This document shows, one piece after another, positions 37,801-50,275 of a stretch of DNA of 64,000 nucleotides. The translations under genes were made by a program, and so were the position numbers. The stretch is from NCBI GenBank assembly GCA_914767715.1, contig OU612073.1:23746001-23810000 (forward strand). The letters are read 5' to 3'. Each line of letters begins with the position of its first letter. Within the stretch, counting starts at the first letter, position 1. Under the pieces are notes generated by a model. That model was not told the origin of the DNA. It did not search any database and saw only the letters and a program-made list of their open reading frames with translations. Source of the stretch: Membranipora membranacea (taxonomy: Eukaryota; Bryozoa; Gymnolaemata; Cheilostomatida; Membraniporidae).

Positions 37801-40160
37801 CAACGTCATATAAAACTACAACAGTAACAGTACTAAAATATACCGTCACATAAAACTACAACAGGAGCAATTAGAGTATAGAAAAAAAAACCCAACATAA
37901 AACTACAACATTAACAATTATAGGGTCAAAATTAACATCATTATCAGTGAGTAATTGAGTGCAACATTCCAAGACTATAAAATTATGTGTTGCTAAATAG
38001 GGTGTAGGGCATATGGCAAAGGTATATGTGGATTATCAAACCATGAAGTTATTAAATTTTTTCTTTTTTCTATGAAACTTCTAGCTGATTTCTAATTCAC
38101 AATAGGCCTATGCTGCCTAGGCTATACTAAGTCTTTGAAGACCAGATCAAAAGACAGCAATGTCCTATCATGTGAGATGAGATCTGTTTCACTTAGAGTC
38201 AGATTTGATATACTTAGGGGGAGATTTGATATACAGGGGCGTGATCTGATATACTTGGGATGAGATATGATATACAGGGGCGTGATCTGATATACTTAGG
38301 GTGAGATATGATATACATGGGCGTGATCTGATATACTTAGGGTCAGATATGATATACAGGGGCGTGATCTGATATACTTGGGATGAGATATGATATACAG
38401 GAGCGTGATCTGATATACTTGGGGTGAGATTTGATATACAGGGGCGTGAACTAATATAGGCTACTTGGGATGAGATATGAGTTACAGGGGAGTGATCTGA
38501 TATACTTAGGGTGAGATTTGATATACAGGAGCGTGATATGATATACTTAGGGTGAGATATGATAAACAGGGGCGTGATCTGATATATCTAGAGTGAGATA
38601 TGATATACAGGGTCGTGATCTGATATACTTAGGGTGAGATATGATATACAGGGGCGTGATCTGATATACTTAGGGTGAGATATGATAAACAGGGGCGTGA
38701 TCTGATATATCTAGAGTGAGATATGATATACAGGGTCATGATCTGATATACTTAGGGTGAGATATGATATACGGGGTCGTGATCTGATATACTTAGGGTG
38801 AGATATGATATACGGGGGGTGATCTGATCAGAATTCTCCCTGATCTTATATACTTAGGGTGAGATATGATATACAGGGGCGTGATCTGCAGGTAACATCG
38901 CCTATTTTTACCTGCGAGCCATGCATACCGTTGCCATCGTTCACCATGGACACCAAGCCTCTCTTTGTATGTTTGATTCTGGGTTTGATCTCCGCTTCAA
39001 AGAACGCTGCCTGCTCACCATAGAGATGCCTGCATCAAAATGAAAATTGCCATTTGTTTGTAGCCCTAATGAGTTCAAAGCTTTTATGTCGCAACAACTC
39101 ACAACACTTTGCAGCTTCATCTTATAAGAAAGCTGGAGCTGGCATGATAACAATAATCAATTCACTCAGCATCAACTATTTGTTCAATATTTAAACATTT
39201 ACCAATGTAAATGAATCATGGACATATTAAATCTTATCACTGTCGGTCCATATCACAAACAATATATGATAATTACTCACTTGAAAATAGACTGTCCACC
39301 TTTACCAGTGCCGTCTGGATCACCTGACTGAGCCACCACATTCCTCTGTATGTTATGGAACAGGCACATGTTGTAATACTTTGTCTTGCATAACTTGAGA
39401 AAGTTTAGACTAGCTAAAAGTATGAAAAGAAGACAAACAACACCATCAAACTAGACTGAGTCATGAGCTGGTTTATTTTTCATGTACTCATAGCACAAAT
39501 AACTATTGGGTCATTGAAGAGAATAAAAAAGGCAACAATTTCCAACCCTGAACATGTGCTTAGTGCTTAATAAATGGAAACAATGTTCTTGCAGAATAAT
39601 AGGCTATCCCACTACCATCTTTTACCATTATCATCAGTCACTTGTTTGTATAGGTCTAGTTAGTTGTGCTTTTAAGCCAAGGTAATTAGGCCTACATCCT
39701 TATCTCAGAGGCCCCTTTGCTGTTTTGTTTTTGTCCAAATTTAGTACATTTTTTATGACCCAAAAAGCCTTGGACATCAGTGTTATTTCTGTCTTCACAG
39801 ACTTGGACCTCTTTAAGTCCACTCCATATGAGACCTAACTTATAGACCTTAATTCTAATATCACTGGACATGGATAGAAATCAGCATCGAGTCAAGACTA
39901 TAAGTGTAAATTCAATGGTATTGTTTTTAATCTCTTGGCAATCAATTAGAAATAATAATAAATAATATATTTAATAAATGAAAGAAGTTAATTAAAACAA
40001 GCCATTCAATTTATTATCCCTCTCTCCCAGCAATGTCTTCAATGAACTCTAGGTTTAGTCATTGCTCCCAGCTCTGATAATTAGAACTACCTCTTGGACG
40101 ATCCTCTGTCAACAAGTCAATTGTGATATCCCCTAGACTCGTCTCTAAAATCACAGCCAT
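30887..40160 (-). CDS. PPIL4: Peptidyl-prolyl isomerase-like 4 (cyclophilin with RRM and RS tail), 439 aa
   Basis: Eleven coding exons in transcript order: 40160-40091, 39413-39281, 39029-38912, 37815-37670, 34934-34838, 34280-34164, 33400-33276, 33090-33024, 32425-32314, 31962-31838 and 31096-30887. They sum to 1,320 nt and every phase fits. The cyclophilin domain covers residues ~1-165 ([41 protein letters not shown]). An acidic/Gln-rich linker follows. The RRM at ~241-322 has RNP2 LFVCKL and RNP1 QYAFIEF, and the C-terminal ~70 residues are an Arg/Ser/Lys RS tail. PPIL4 is a nuclear protein linked to splicing factors. The Asn in FHN, where classical cyclophilins have the catalytic Arg, is typical of this family and suggests weak isomerase activity. 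The protein is shorter than the ~490 residues of vertebrate PPIL4, mainly in the linker after the RRM. Introns 3, 4 and 5 carry tandem arrays touching the splice sites. Confidence 0.96.
31726..31791. repeat. 33-bp direct tandem duplication in PPIL4 intron 10
   Basis: The stretch beginning ATTTATATCAGTGCCTGTGC is repeated once, immediately adjacent, about 50 nt downstream of the exon 10 donor in transcript sense. It is exact in this sequence, so it is probably recent. Confidence 0.75.
34778..34832. repeat. (GACA)n microsatellite abutting the PPIL4 exon 5 donor
   Basis: About 13 uninterrupted GACA units (CTGT on the transcript strand) begin a few nucleotides inside intron 5, which reads GTTAGTCTGTCTG. 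The donor's own last bases merge into the repeat. Confidence 0.95.
34916..37516. repeat. 51-bp minisatellite, 51 copies, made of the PPIL4 exon 5 acceptor
   Basis: Units are exactly 51 bp; the unit reading CTGTGTGTAATATCC starts at 34921 and recurs every 51 nt to 37471. On the transcript strand each unit holds 32 nt of intron end (CTCTCTATG..., ending CTTACTTTGTAG) followed by 19 nt identical to the start of exon 5 (GATATTACACACAGTTGTT). The unit nearest the exon supplies the real acceptor. Variants (ATTATCC, AAAGTATGT, AAATGTG with CAAGGTAAG) mark individual units; the block 35788-36348 is repeated as 36349-36909 (11 units, 561 bp). Because 51 is a multiple of 3 and one plus-strand frame lacks stops, a long spurious open frame runs through it. 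Confidence 0.97.
38170..38890. repeat. 41-bp minisatellite in PPIL4 intron 3, ~17 copies
   Basis: The unit contains GATCTGATATACTTAGGGTG and AGATATGATATACAGGGGCG. Starts at 38243 and 38284 give the 41-bp period. Copies vary more than in the 51-bp array. It lies about 20-25 nt from the exon 3 donor at 38911, so this intron too starts almost directly in tandem DNA. Confidence 0.92.
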
Positions 40161-40803
40161 AACTTCACTTAGTGTCACCAGTTATATATTCTGTAGAATG
40201 ATGCTGTCATAAATATTGCAAACTTTTGTAGCCATATGAAGTGTGACATTACAATGACCTCGAGATTTTGGTATTATTGTTTGCAACCAATTAGAGCACC
40301 GTTTATGTTGCTTAAGCCAATCATATGACAGAAAATTTACTACAGCCGTTTAATTTGCACGGTTTTTAAATAACCACAAACAAGTTACTGTTGCTGCAAA
40401 TCCCATGTTAGGAGGAAAAACCTTCTTTTGTAGCACTTTTTTCCCCCCGGAACATAAATAACAATTACATGTAATACACTGCTACTATGCACAATATGGG
40501 ATAGTGCATGCACAAACTCAGTCATAAAGTGTTACTCCACAACAATACAACAGCCTCTTCACTTCCTTTGAAATGATCAATGCTGATTATAATCATATCT
40601 CGATTATTATTTTGTATGAGGTTAATTTATTAATGATTTATATAATAAAGGCTGAGTGAAGTAATCAACTGAACACAGAACAGCCACAGTGTGTGTATGG
40701 TTCAGTTACTGGAAATAGCTTAGTCCAACAAAACATCAACTGACAATCAACAATCTAATGTAAGTAAATGATGTCCTTTTCCTAACCATTAAAATTTAAT
40801 GTT

Positions 40804-40922
40804 CTAGTAAAGTGTAGTTACAGTAGTAGTATTACTATTAGAGTTCTGGTTGAAACTTTTTATATCATCAAGGATATCCATGATATCATCAATGAACCAG
40901 ACACGTAGTCTATAGTCATACT
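40804..40922 (-). CDS. Possible terminal exon of an unrecognised minus-strand gene
   Basis: On the minus strand the acceptor CTCTGGATGCAG is followed by an open 38-codon stretch (YDYRLRVWFIDDIMDILDDI near its start) and a TAG stop. The amino-acid make-up looks coding, with an amphipathic Ile/Asp-rich segment. It sits just upstream of PPIL4 on the same strand. I do not recognise the family and cannot connect it in phase to a partner exon with certainty. Confidence 0.35.
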
Positions 40923-42052
40923 CTGCATCCAGAGACAGAGAGGCACTGCGTAGTTATCATGCAGGATTGATGTATCCTGGTATCAAATATTGTATTTGAC
41001 TCTTCCCAGGCCAATGTGTCATAGGCCTACCAACTAATACTCCCTTACCGACATCACCACTTCAAAGGATAGGCGATTGTGGTGATGTGGCTTGTCGTAT
41101 GTTGCACTTTGCCGGGTCAGTACAAAGAGAATTCAGGGGATTGGACAGTTGGTTGGTGAGCTAGCCAGGTGGTAGTGTAATTTGTTCTCTGGGTCATACC
41201 TAACAGCAGGACCCTCTTTGACATTTTATCTCATTCAACAAATATACGTTGATCGAGCGCTCCATCAGTCCCTGTTATGTACACATACACAACATACTCC
41301 TTTGACCCAGAAACTTGCCAAACTTTTTGACCTTTATTTCCACCCCACCAATTTCAAAGAATGTTTCCAGGTGATGCCTAGAAATAATTTTTGTGCCTTC
41401 CGGTCCGGCAACTGGGTGATTATTCAATATTCATCAAGGCATTGTCAAGAGGAAACAAGCAAACACCTAGGGATGAATTTTAGGTAATGAAGAAGAAACA
41501 GGCCATCCAGTCCTCTGTCGTTCAGCGTTTGTAAGAAAAAACAGTGTTGGATCGTCCCTCACCTTATGAAGATCAGCTGCTGCCGGTGTATTTTGCCTTT
41601 TCAGGCCACATAGTGCCCGCTGTTTGAGAAACAATTTCTTTGTGATAGTTGGGATTAAATTAACATGATGATGATGATGATGTCATGCTGTTACATCTGA
41701 ATTAATAATCTTACATTTGGTCTCAAGCATGTCAGAGTAATATGGTTGCTGCGGCATTTGAACTCCTTTTACAAAATGCTTGCTCAGCTACGTCCTCTGT
41801 ACGAATACTAGGTTGCTATGGCCGTTGATGTGGGGTAAAATTTGTATGCATACATATCTACACATTATGCTGAGATAAGTTGAAGACTTACCCTGACATA
41901 ATTTCCCTTGCTATATTTTGACACGCTGAATATTTACTGTTTCAGATATTGCGGAGAGTATTGTGGGAGCTAGACACTGATCAAGCTCTAGCTAGTGAAA
42001 CTGACTAACCAGAAGGATTGCTAGATAATAGAGTCCAGGTAGGTCCGTCAGT

Positions 42053-42272
42053 TCAGCTTATTAAACATTGTATTAACTGGCCTTTGATGTACACAAACTT
42101 AGCAAGAAAGCTGGATATGGCAGTTAATCTGCTGTGTCCCAACAAAACATGTGACATTCTGTCGTAGATTTTGACAGCCCCAAATGCGGTCCATACACCA
42201 CCTGCTTTTGCAGCGACAGTCATTAATTTCATACTCTGCACTCTGCAGCCACTTGGTTCCTCTCCTCCGTAC
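42053..42272 (-). CDS. Possible coding exon of an unrecognised minus-strand gene
   Basis: The acceptor TGTGTAG at 42274-42273 opens a frame with YGGEEPSGCRVQ and later SMKLMTVAAKAGGVWTAF and a basic segment including HVLLGHSRLTAISSF. The frame ends in TAA at 42053-42055 unless a donor is used earlier. Composition looks protein-coding rather than random. It may belong with the exon at 40804-40922. Family and function are unknown. Confidence 0.35.
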
Positions 42273-42724
42273 CTACACAAGAACATAGAATTACATTATA
42301 TCTATTAAAGATACATTACATACATTTTAAGTGACACATTATATTCACTAATCTATCATATGATAGCCATGAGACCTCCTGGACCTGATTCTCTGCTGAA
42401 TGTTGGCCTTTTATTTCACGGCTTCTTTGTTTGCCTGTTTTTTCTGATGCCACGTGCAGATCGATTTACATCTGGTGATACCACAGTACTAGAACTATCT
42501 ACAAGTAGCCACGGCTAATTATTTACATTGTCTGCATTGAAATTAGTTTGTGATCAGAATAATGAGTTCATCTACAGACTTTATAAATTTTCCTCTGTTG
42601 AACTCAGTCTCACCGATTTTGTAGACCATTATACCATAGATTCTAGACTGACATTTAGAATTAATGTTAGTATGGTGACCATATTCTGCTGGTTCTTACC
42701 AGTAATACAGTCGACTATTCAGCT

Positions 42725-42915
42725 TAACTGAGCTGGGTACGGTGGTATTGTAACTGAGCTGGGTACGGTGGTATTGTAACTGAGCTGGGTACCGAGGTAT
42801 TGTAACTGAGCTGGGTACCGCGGTATTGTAACTGAGCTGGGTACCGTGGTATTGTAACTGAGCTTGGTACTGTGGTATTGTAACTGAGCTGGGTACAGTG
42901 GTATTGTAACTGTAA
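42725..42915. repeat. 26-bp minisatellite, ~7 copies
   Basis: The unit AACTGAGCTGGGTACGGTGG plus TATTGT is repeated seven times with changes at the ACGG/ACCG/ACAG position. It lies outside recognised genes. The open frames across it are by-products of the repeat. Confidence 0.93.
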
Positions 42916-45190
42916 TTGCACCCAGTATAACAGAATGTCAATTCATCAGTCCACGATCAGTGACACGATAACAAGCGAATCGTAATGATATATCTGTTTT
43001 GAGGGTGAGTTGTAACGTAAGAGATCACTGTTACAAATTGCCACTTATTCTGAGCATTGAAATATTAGCTATAGCCTTTCTAAAAAGCTAGTTTGTCGGT
43101 GACTTCATGTTAGTTGCCACTCAATTTCACTAGCTTAGTTGGAGTTTATATAAAATAACACTATTGAGTATACAATGCTACCTAGCCATAAATTACACTG
43201 TTGTAAATCTGTGAAAAATTGTAATACTTTCCTCCTGTAAATTCTGCACTCTAGATTAAATGGAGTGTTCATCATGTCATATAGTATTGTATAAGTAGAG
43301 GGGCTGGCTAAATCACGACTTCAATTTGAACTTTGTTAAATTCCAAACTGCACAGGGACAGCTGCTATCTGAGGTTCTATGAATAAATAAATGCTTGTAA
43401 TTATTCATAAATATGGCAGGACTGGTTCTATATTTATGATTGAAATGGTTTTAGAAAACTATAGCAGGATTTTTTTGTAAATTTGTGGACCTCTACCAAA
43501 TTATTCATGAAATATCTCAATACAATAACACCTTAGTCGATTAAATTCTCATCGCTAGTAATTGTGTTACATTAGGCCAGATACCGAAATGGATTTAATA
43601 GCTGTCATTTTTAGAAAAAAAGAACTGTTTCAGCTTGAAAAAGTGTCTCACTTGCCAAACAAATGAAATAAGTTTTCATATGAAAAGTGTCAGCAATTTT
43701 CATTATTATAATTGACCAGCTTGAAAGGCGCAAAAATAGATGCGACACTCCTTGAATGCGATAGTCTAAATTTACCAGAGAGATCGATGTGAAATATCTT
43801 CCATAAGGAATGAATTAGATTTTGCAAAACCTATTAAATCTACACTAGATTGTGACCAGACTGTTAGAAGCTTATTAATTAACAGTAGGCCTAATGATGA
43901 AGTATGTACGTTACTGAATATAAAACTTATCAAACCGGAAGACTAGGTGGCAGTGCCCTTTACCGGAATATGATGAACGGCCAACGCTCTCGGTATGGTC
44001 ATCTACAAGCTCATAGCTAGATTTGATGAGACAAAGTACAAACTCAGCTCAATATCTTGTCTGGCTGTTGGGATCTTTTTGTTGTACACTGTGGCTATGT
44101 GCAGGAAGAACAGAACTGCAGTGTTTGTTTGTTTGTTTCGTCATCTTTTCTTCACTTCTATTGCTTGTATAAAACTGAAAAGAGAAGGACAGGAAAAACC
44201 TTTCTCTTTAGCCCATTGAATAAAAGATAACTCTGTAGGAGCTGTTGAACCAACGGCAAATGACACATTTATTTTGGCTCATCAAAATCAGACAAAATAC
44301 ATTGAATGTCAAAGGTTAACTATGAGTACACACAGTTACAGAGTATACTGATGACGTGCCTTTCAGGGAAAAACATAAATATGAATTATGGGTGAAGATG
44401 TGTAGTGGGGTGTGGAATGCAGCGTAGCTTTATGTATTATGACAAACGAAAACATGACAACAATCCATTATGAAAACTAAATAGTAACTGAACCCATTGA
44501 TCACCGGTTGAAAGATTCAATATCCCCTATACAATGCAAAAAAAAAACAATGAATAAAAAATGGGCAATGTGGTTGAGTAGTCTCATAATTAACAAAGAT
44601 TAAGAATGTGGTTATAAAAGTGACAATGATGGTAATGATTCATAACTTTGTTTGATGGCGTGGTTAGACCAGAGACTATAGATATATCTATAGTCTCTGG
44701 TTAGACTACTGGCACACAGTCACACTCTATGTCTCAATGTCTATTGTCTCATTATCTCATTATCTATGGTTACACTATCCACACCAGGGCATCATCACAG
44801 CATCAGCTCTCCTCTGTTTCTGACAATAACCTCTGGCGGCGACCAATACTGCCTCAATATTTTTGTTTCCACTCTGACACTGCCATCTTCTATCTTACCA
44901 ATCATATTTACACATGGGACCTACATCAGCAATATGAGTGTTGTATGGTGAACAAATTATTTACAACAGAAAATAGCTCGATGTGTAGAACCAAGCCAAA
45001 ATTGATTTTGTTTCTGTTGACTTAACTGGTTTTACAGTATTTTATTTATGCACATATTACACAGTAAGTTCTTACCTTATTTATACTCTTCTCTTGCTTT
45101 AGATATTGAGTGATCTACTGCCCGGACTTTTAGTACAAGCTCTTCACTGGTTGTTGAGGAAGTTCTAGTTTGGAATTTGATACAAAAAAA
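42916..45190. other. Intergenic region upstream of the zinc-finger gene
   Basis: No gene recognised. An open frame at 43995-44219 (74 codons, partly hydrophobic) has no splice or motif support. The palindrome at 44668-44701 is listed separately. The promoter and 5' UTR of the zinc-finger gene should lie in the right-hand part, and TTGCTTTAG near 45103 may be a leader-exon acceptor. Confidence 0.5.
44668..44701. repeat. Perfect 34-bp palindrome
   Basis: ACCAGAGACTATAGAT is followed directly by its exact reverse complement with no loop, apart from the central AT step. GGTTAGAC occurs directly on the left edge and again across the right edge, like a short target-site duplication. Confidence 0.9.
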
Positions 45191-48100
45191 ATGACAATGG
45201 AGGAGAATGGTGAGTCTAGTTGAGCCTTCTTGCCTCTGCCTTGAGAATTAGAGATAGGCATGCGACATGCTTTTACCGAGCAATAATATATTGTTGTCTA
45301 AAATTGAAATCCACCATGTGTCTTTTATTCTGGAAGCCATTAAAGTTCTGTTAGAATAACAGCCATAAGAGGCCAGCTAAGATCAGGTGATAGATTTGTG
45401 TCAGGAAAGCCAAAACAATTAATGAGGGATAGAGCTATAATTGAAGATGAGGAAGGCTCATTGTTATGGCGGAGACGGCTAGAATTTAAGGGGATCTGTG
45501 TCTGTGAGATAAGTTCGTTCTGTAATGATTGGTACGGATAATTCTACATACTTACATACATCCTACCCTAAACTCTAAAATTGTACCACAGGAACGTGTG
45601 ATTGTAACTTTCAGAAATGGGAAGCGATGGTGAAAGGTGTTTATAGTTTTCCCCTAATGACAAAAGCTAAATGAATCGTTCATTTTTGCAGAACAATGCC
45701 AAATTTGTGAAATCAAGCTTTAGCAGTTGGGGAGGGGGGGTATCAGCTAACTGGTCGAGTAAATCCAAGAGGAAGCTGGAGCAGACCTATCAGAATAGCT
45801 CTGTTGGAAATCAGGCGTGTCTGTCGAGGGGAAGGGGAAATACCACAATGATAAATTGTTTGATAAGCTATTTTATGTGGTGTCCTTTTCTGCCCCCATG
45901 ACAGTATTAGTGACATTCTGTGTGCTCACTGGTATATATACAGACCTAACCCTATTGTTAATCTTGTCACCATTACCCGTCACTGTGATTAATGTGATTA
46001 CAAGAGCTGGATCTATTACCACAGTTGATCGACTGTTTCCTTGTTTTACAGGTAATACAAAGATAAGGACAAGTAAATACAAGCTAGGAGAAGCAGTCGA
46101 TATGTTTGACCACCTTGAGAGTGAGTATAACTAGCTAGTAAACAATTTTGAACCTGACCTGTTCCTGACCCGCCTGTCAAAAAATAGTGAGCCTAACTTG
46201 GTTACGGAATAAAAAAAAGGCACAACCGTCGGTTATTATTATCTGCTGGATGTTTGCCAACCAGAATAGCAGTTATTGGAAATCATAATTTATAACCAGG
46301 ATCATTCCTGTGTCCAAGTGACTTAGTAGCTCAAATAGTGTTACCAACACAATCTGCTGGCCAAATAATCTGGGGAGGTCTTTCAATTAGAATGAGCGAT
46401 GCAAATTACTATTACTCAAAATTATTGCTCACTTGACCTTTCAATCAGATAAGTTTGTTCCCAAATCGCTCACTCAGAATGTCTATAGTTCCATCAGTGG
46501 GTGAGCGATTTGTGAGCGAGACCCTTGGTGACTGCAGGAACGACTGCTACATAAATTCTTTCATTTTTTCACAGGTTAAGTTGGGTTAACTTAGGCAATA
46601 TTTTGTGTCAGAGTCATGATGTTGATATTCTCAACCATAAAGTATGAAAAGAATGCTCTGTGTTCATTTCATCTGTTGGTACTGGTACCATTATAGTTTG
46701 AGTACTAGCAGTGTAGATGGCCCTAACTTATATTATTATTATTCATAACTTATGCTTTGTGGTACTAAAGAGGAAGGAACTTTGGCATAAATCGAATGTT
46801 AATACAAAAAATTATCTTGTGGTGAGGGTATGAAATTCTGGGAATCAATTTCTCTTAATAACAAAGCCCTTATCCACAGACTGTTCTTAATCTGGTAATG
46901 ACTGTAGAATATGGATGGGAGTGGAATGACAGTTACAGGATCGTAGCTGCGTTATGCACTAAGTAACACTTCTATGATCAGTTTGTTAGCTGCTTGCAGA
47001 TGGTGGCTGACTTCATTAGTTGACACTCTTTCTCATTGTAGAGAAAATTACGGAGTATCTGAGAAATGGACGCGGTAAGAGCAAAATGTGGCCGTCTATC
47101 AACGCCTCTATCAATGGTAACGGTACGTGTACATCATCAGAGAAGAGTAAATCTACCGACACCCCGTCTAGACTAGACAGCGATCAGAACAGCTCTGATC
47201 CGCTCTCTATAGCTCATCTTCAGCTGGCAATGCCTCACCCACCGACAGGCCTATCCTTCCCACTGCCATTAGCTTCATCTAAGCTGGGAAGTAAAAAGGA
47301 ATCTAAACAGACAATAAAACGCGAACCACTCTCCAGACAGACTAGTACCTCAAATAGAAGTACGGAAAGTTTGTCTTCAGAACCAGAGCGTCGTCCTTAC
47401 AAGAGAAAACCAGTGGTAGGCCCAGGAGTTAAAGTCCCTGGGGTTAGCAGCCCAAGAGTTTCAGGCTCTGGACTTAAAGGCCCTGGAGCTATTGGCCCAG
47501 GAGTAAGAGGCCCAGGAGTTAAAGGCTCTGGAATGAGAGGTCGAGGAAAGAGAAGAGGGGTGGGTAGAAGATCTATGTCGGGGTCTGTGAAGAGCCAGAA
47601 ATTACGAAAGTGGCAACACAAATGTGATTACTGTGAGTATACTGATTACGCGAGGAGTAGGATTCTTCTCCACATGGTTAAGCACACAGGCAAACCGCCG
47701 TATGATTGTGAGATCTGTGATTACGCATGCTATAAAAAGTTTGAGCTGACCGATCACATGGCGGAACAGCATCCAGCCGAGTATGCTAAATCTATCACTG
47801 AAAAAACTGAAAAAGCTGAGAAGAAAAAGCTGGCTGGCTCAAATACCGCTGCAGATCTGCCCTATGTCCTGCCAATACCTCCTGTCATCGACCACCCACC
47901 CACAGGGGGGAAACAGACCCGGGACCTGAATGAGAGCCTCATACAAGGAGATATGCTTTACTGTTCTCGCTGTGATTACAGCACCGATAAGAAGTGGAAC
48001 ATGGATAGACATGTCGCTGCACTTCACCCAACCTCCATACGTCAGAAAGTCTATGTGTGCTTTGTGACAAAGTGTCGTTACCGAACGATTTACAAGGCTA

Positions 48101-49611
48101 ACTTCAATGTCCATCTGTCGACTAAACACCCCGGTGTGGATCCTAATGATGTTAACTCAACACAGCTGAAGAGGACACACAAGAGGTTCTATCTTAAATC
48201 AACTACTGGCAAAGAGCCCCAGGTTTGCACAATCTGCTGTTTCACCACCCAAAATGCATCACTATTCAAACTGCACCTCCAGAGAAAACATGGGGTTAGT
48301 GAGAAAAGCAAACCCCATAACGAGTCTAAAACTGATGTTGCTCCTACAATCGCACCCAAAGTAGTCCCTCCCAAACAAACGCCACCTTACTCATCTCAGG
48401 AACCCGGGCTAGAGGAGGAAGTCACTCACTCCTGCGGCAGACCTGGATGTGACTTCACAGCGCGTAACAGGGCTATACTGTGTTATCACATGAGGAGGTA
48501 TCACCGTGGTGCACCATCAGCTGGTGTTAAAAGGCCTCGAGGCGTCACCCCTATTGTCGATGCAGCAGCGCTCGTGCCGATTGAAGGCGTGACAGATGGA
48601 AGGAAATATGCATGTCCGCATTGTGAATTCCGTACACGCAAAAAATACAACCTACAGGTACACTTGCTGAAAGGTCACAGTGGCCCTCCTAAACCTTACA
48701 AGTGCCCTCAGTGCCCTTACACATGCAATCTACCTGGCGGTGTGCGCACTCACTGCATTAAGATACATAAAAGGGATGCCTTTGCCGTGCCTGCTCCTGG
48801 TATTGCAGCTCCGCATCACCTGAGACGTCAGAGGTGGCCGACATCTAAGACTCCCAAAAATAAAACGTCCATGTTCTCCGGAGCGCCACTGGAGATATTC
48901 TATTGTGATCAGTGCAGCTACCAGTGTAGGAGGAAAATGTGGATGACTATTCATAAAAGAAGTCACCAGAAGCAAGGAGCAGCTACCTCAGAAACCCCCA
49001 ACCCCTCCTCACCTGCCCAAACTACCGACCCTGATAACTCCTCTGTGATCTCAGCTGGTGGAGCCGCTAGCCAGCCACCCGGTGTACAGATGACAAAGAA
49101 AGCCTCACTCCACAAACGAGGACTGAGAAAGTCTACGATGTCCAGTCAGCAGTATTATGGATGTGATGAGTGTGGGTTCAGATGTAAAGGTAAATACTCA
49201 ATGGAGGTACATAAGAGATCTCATAGTATGCTGGAGGAGGAGACGGAATGTGGTACAGCCGCTGCTGCCGCCGCCGCTGACTTCTCAGAGAAAACCACCA
49301 CTACCACCACAGAGAGACCCAAGTTCTTCTGTCATCTATGCAAGTATTGGTGCTTCTCTCAAGCTTGGCTCACTATGCACCTCAGAAGGCAACACCAGCA
49401 AGGTAAGCCAGGCAAGGCAGCTACTCAGCATCGCAACATTAAGAATGTGCTGAAGTGTGAGAAATGCGAATACACCACTCATATACCTGCGATTCTCAAG
49501 CGTCATATGCTAAAGCATTCCGGAGACAACCCTTATTTCTGCCATTTGTGTGACAGGAAATTTGCTCAGCAAATCGACCTTACTGCTCATGTAAAGATGC
49601 ACGCTGCTTGA
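45191..49611 (+). CDS. C2H2 zinc-finger protein with 13 fingers, 885 aa
   Basis: Three coding exons: 45191-45209 (MTMEEN), 46052-46120 and 47042-49611. Donors AATG|GTGAGT and GAGA|GTGAGT and acceptors TTTTACAG and CATTGTAG all keep phase, giving 886 codons with the stop. The N-terminal ~200 residues are Ser/Lys/Pro-rich and include a GPGV/GPGVKG-type repetitive stretch (~150-195) ending in a basic cluster. C2H2 fingers start at about residues 223, 250, 335, 366, 423, 492, 552, 582, 649, 735, 791, 833 and 860. Most follow C-x2-C-(Y/F)...H-x3-4-H; the fourth and sixth have an extended Cys spacing. The fingers are widely spaced without TGEKP linkers, unlike KRAB-type tandem fingers. It is a probable nuclear DNA-binding regulator. 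I cannot name an orthologue. An ATG at 47020 opens the long exon but lies in the intron. Confidence 0.88.
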
Positions 49612-50146
49612 TTCCCAGAGCACCTGCCTGCTGTGTCATTGTCAGGGCACTGTATAGTGTCATATCAGAACATGTTGACTGCAGTGTACAGACAATTCCG
49701 CACTAATTTCTATGGTTTTGTACATTATATAGCATATTTTGGACTAAGACAAGATGTGTTTTAGAGGGTCATTTTACTTTTAGTGGTGGTCATTTCCTCA
49801 AGGACTATTCTAACATGAATTGTTGACTCTTTTCTTGTCAACAAATTACTCCATAACGATGATGGTACTAAGTTTTTGTTGCCAAAATTTTGTCGTTTAT
49901 TCTTCCTCCAGCATGCTATATTGTCTGATATCAGCATTATACTCTGCAGTATTGTATGTTTTTTTATTTCTCAGCCATGATATTTAGTTTTGTGAATTAC
50001 CGTTCACCTTCACCTTCATGGTCATATTTGTTCTGTTTCCTGTAACATCTAATCAATTTACAGCTTCCGACTTTCCGACTTTCCTAGCATACAAGCATTA
50101 CCATCATTATATTATATATAAATGACAATGTATTTAATTGATTTGC

Positions 50147-50152
50147 AATAAA
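50147..50152 (+). promoter_or_regulatory. Polyadenylation signal of the zinc-finger gene
   Basis: AATAAA in TTGCAATAAATATG, about 535 nt after the stop codon at 49609-49611, with no earlier canonical hexamer noticed in the 3' UTR. Confidence 0.5.
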
Positions 50153-50275
50153 TATGAAAATGCCTACCTTTATAAAACTGATTATAATTGCCTTGTGAAA
50201 GAGAAAAAGTGACCTTGGGTGACCTTTTAAAAGGATAGCTGTTACATCCTTTAATATCCAGGTGTGTTAGTGTGT

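Noticed and set aside
42696-42941. Repeat protein with YNTTVPSSV units
   Set aside because: A by-product of the 26-bp minisatellite; overlapping frames exist for the same repeat.
43995-44219. 74-codon partly hydrophobic protein
   Set aside because: Hydrophobic stretch alone is weak evidence in AT-rich DNA; no promoter, exon partners or family.
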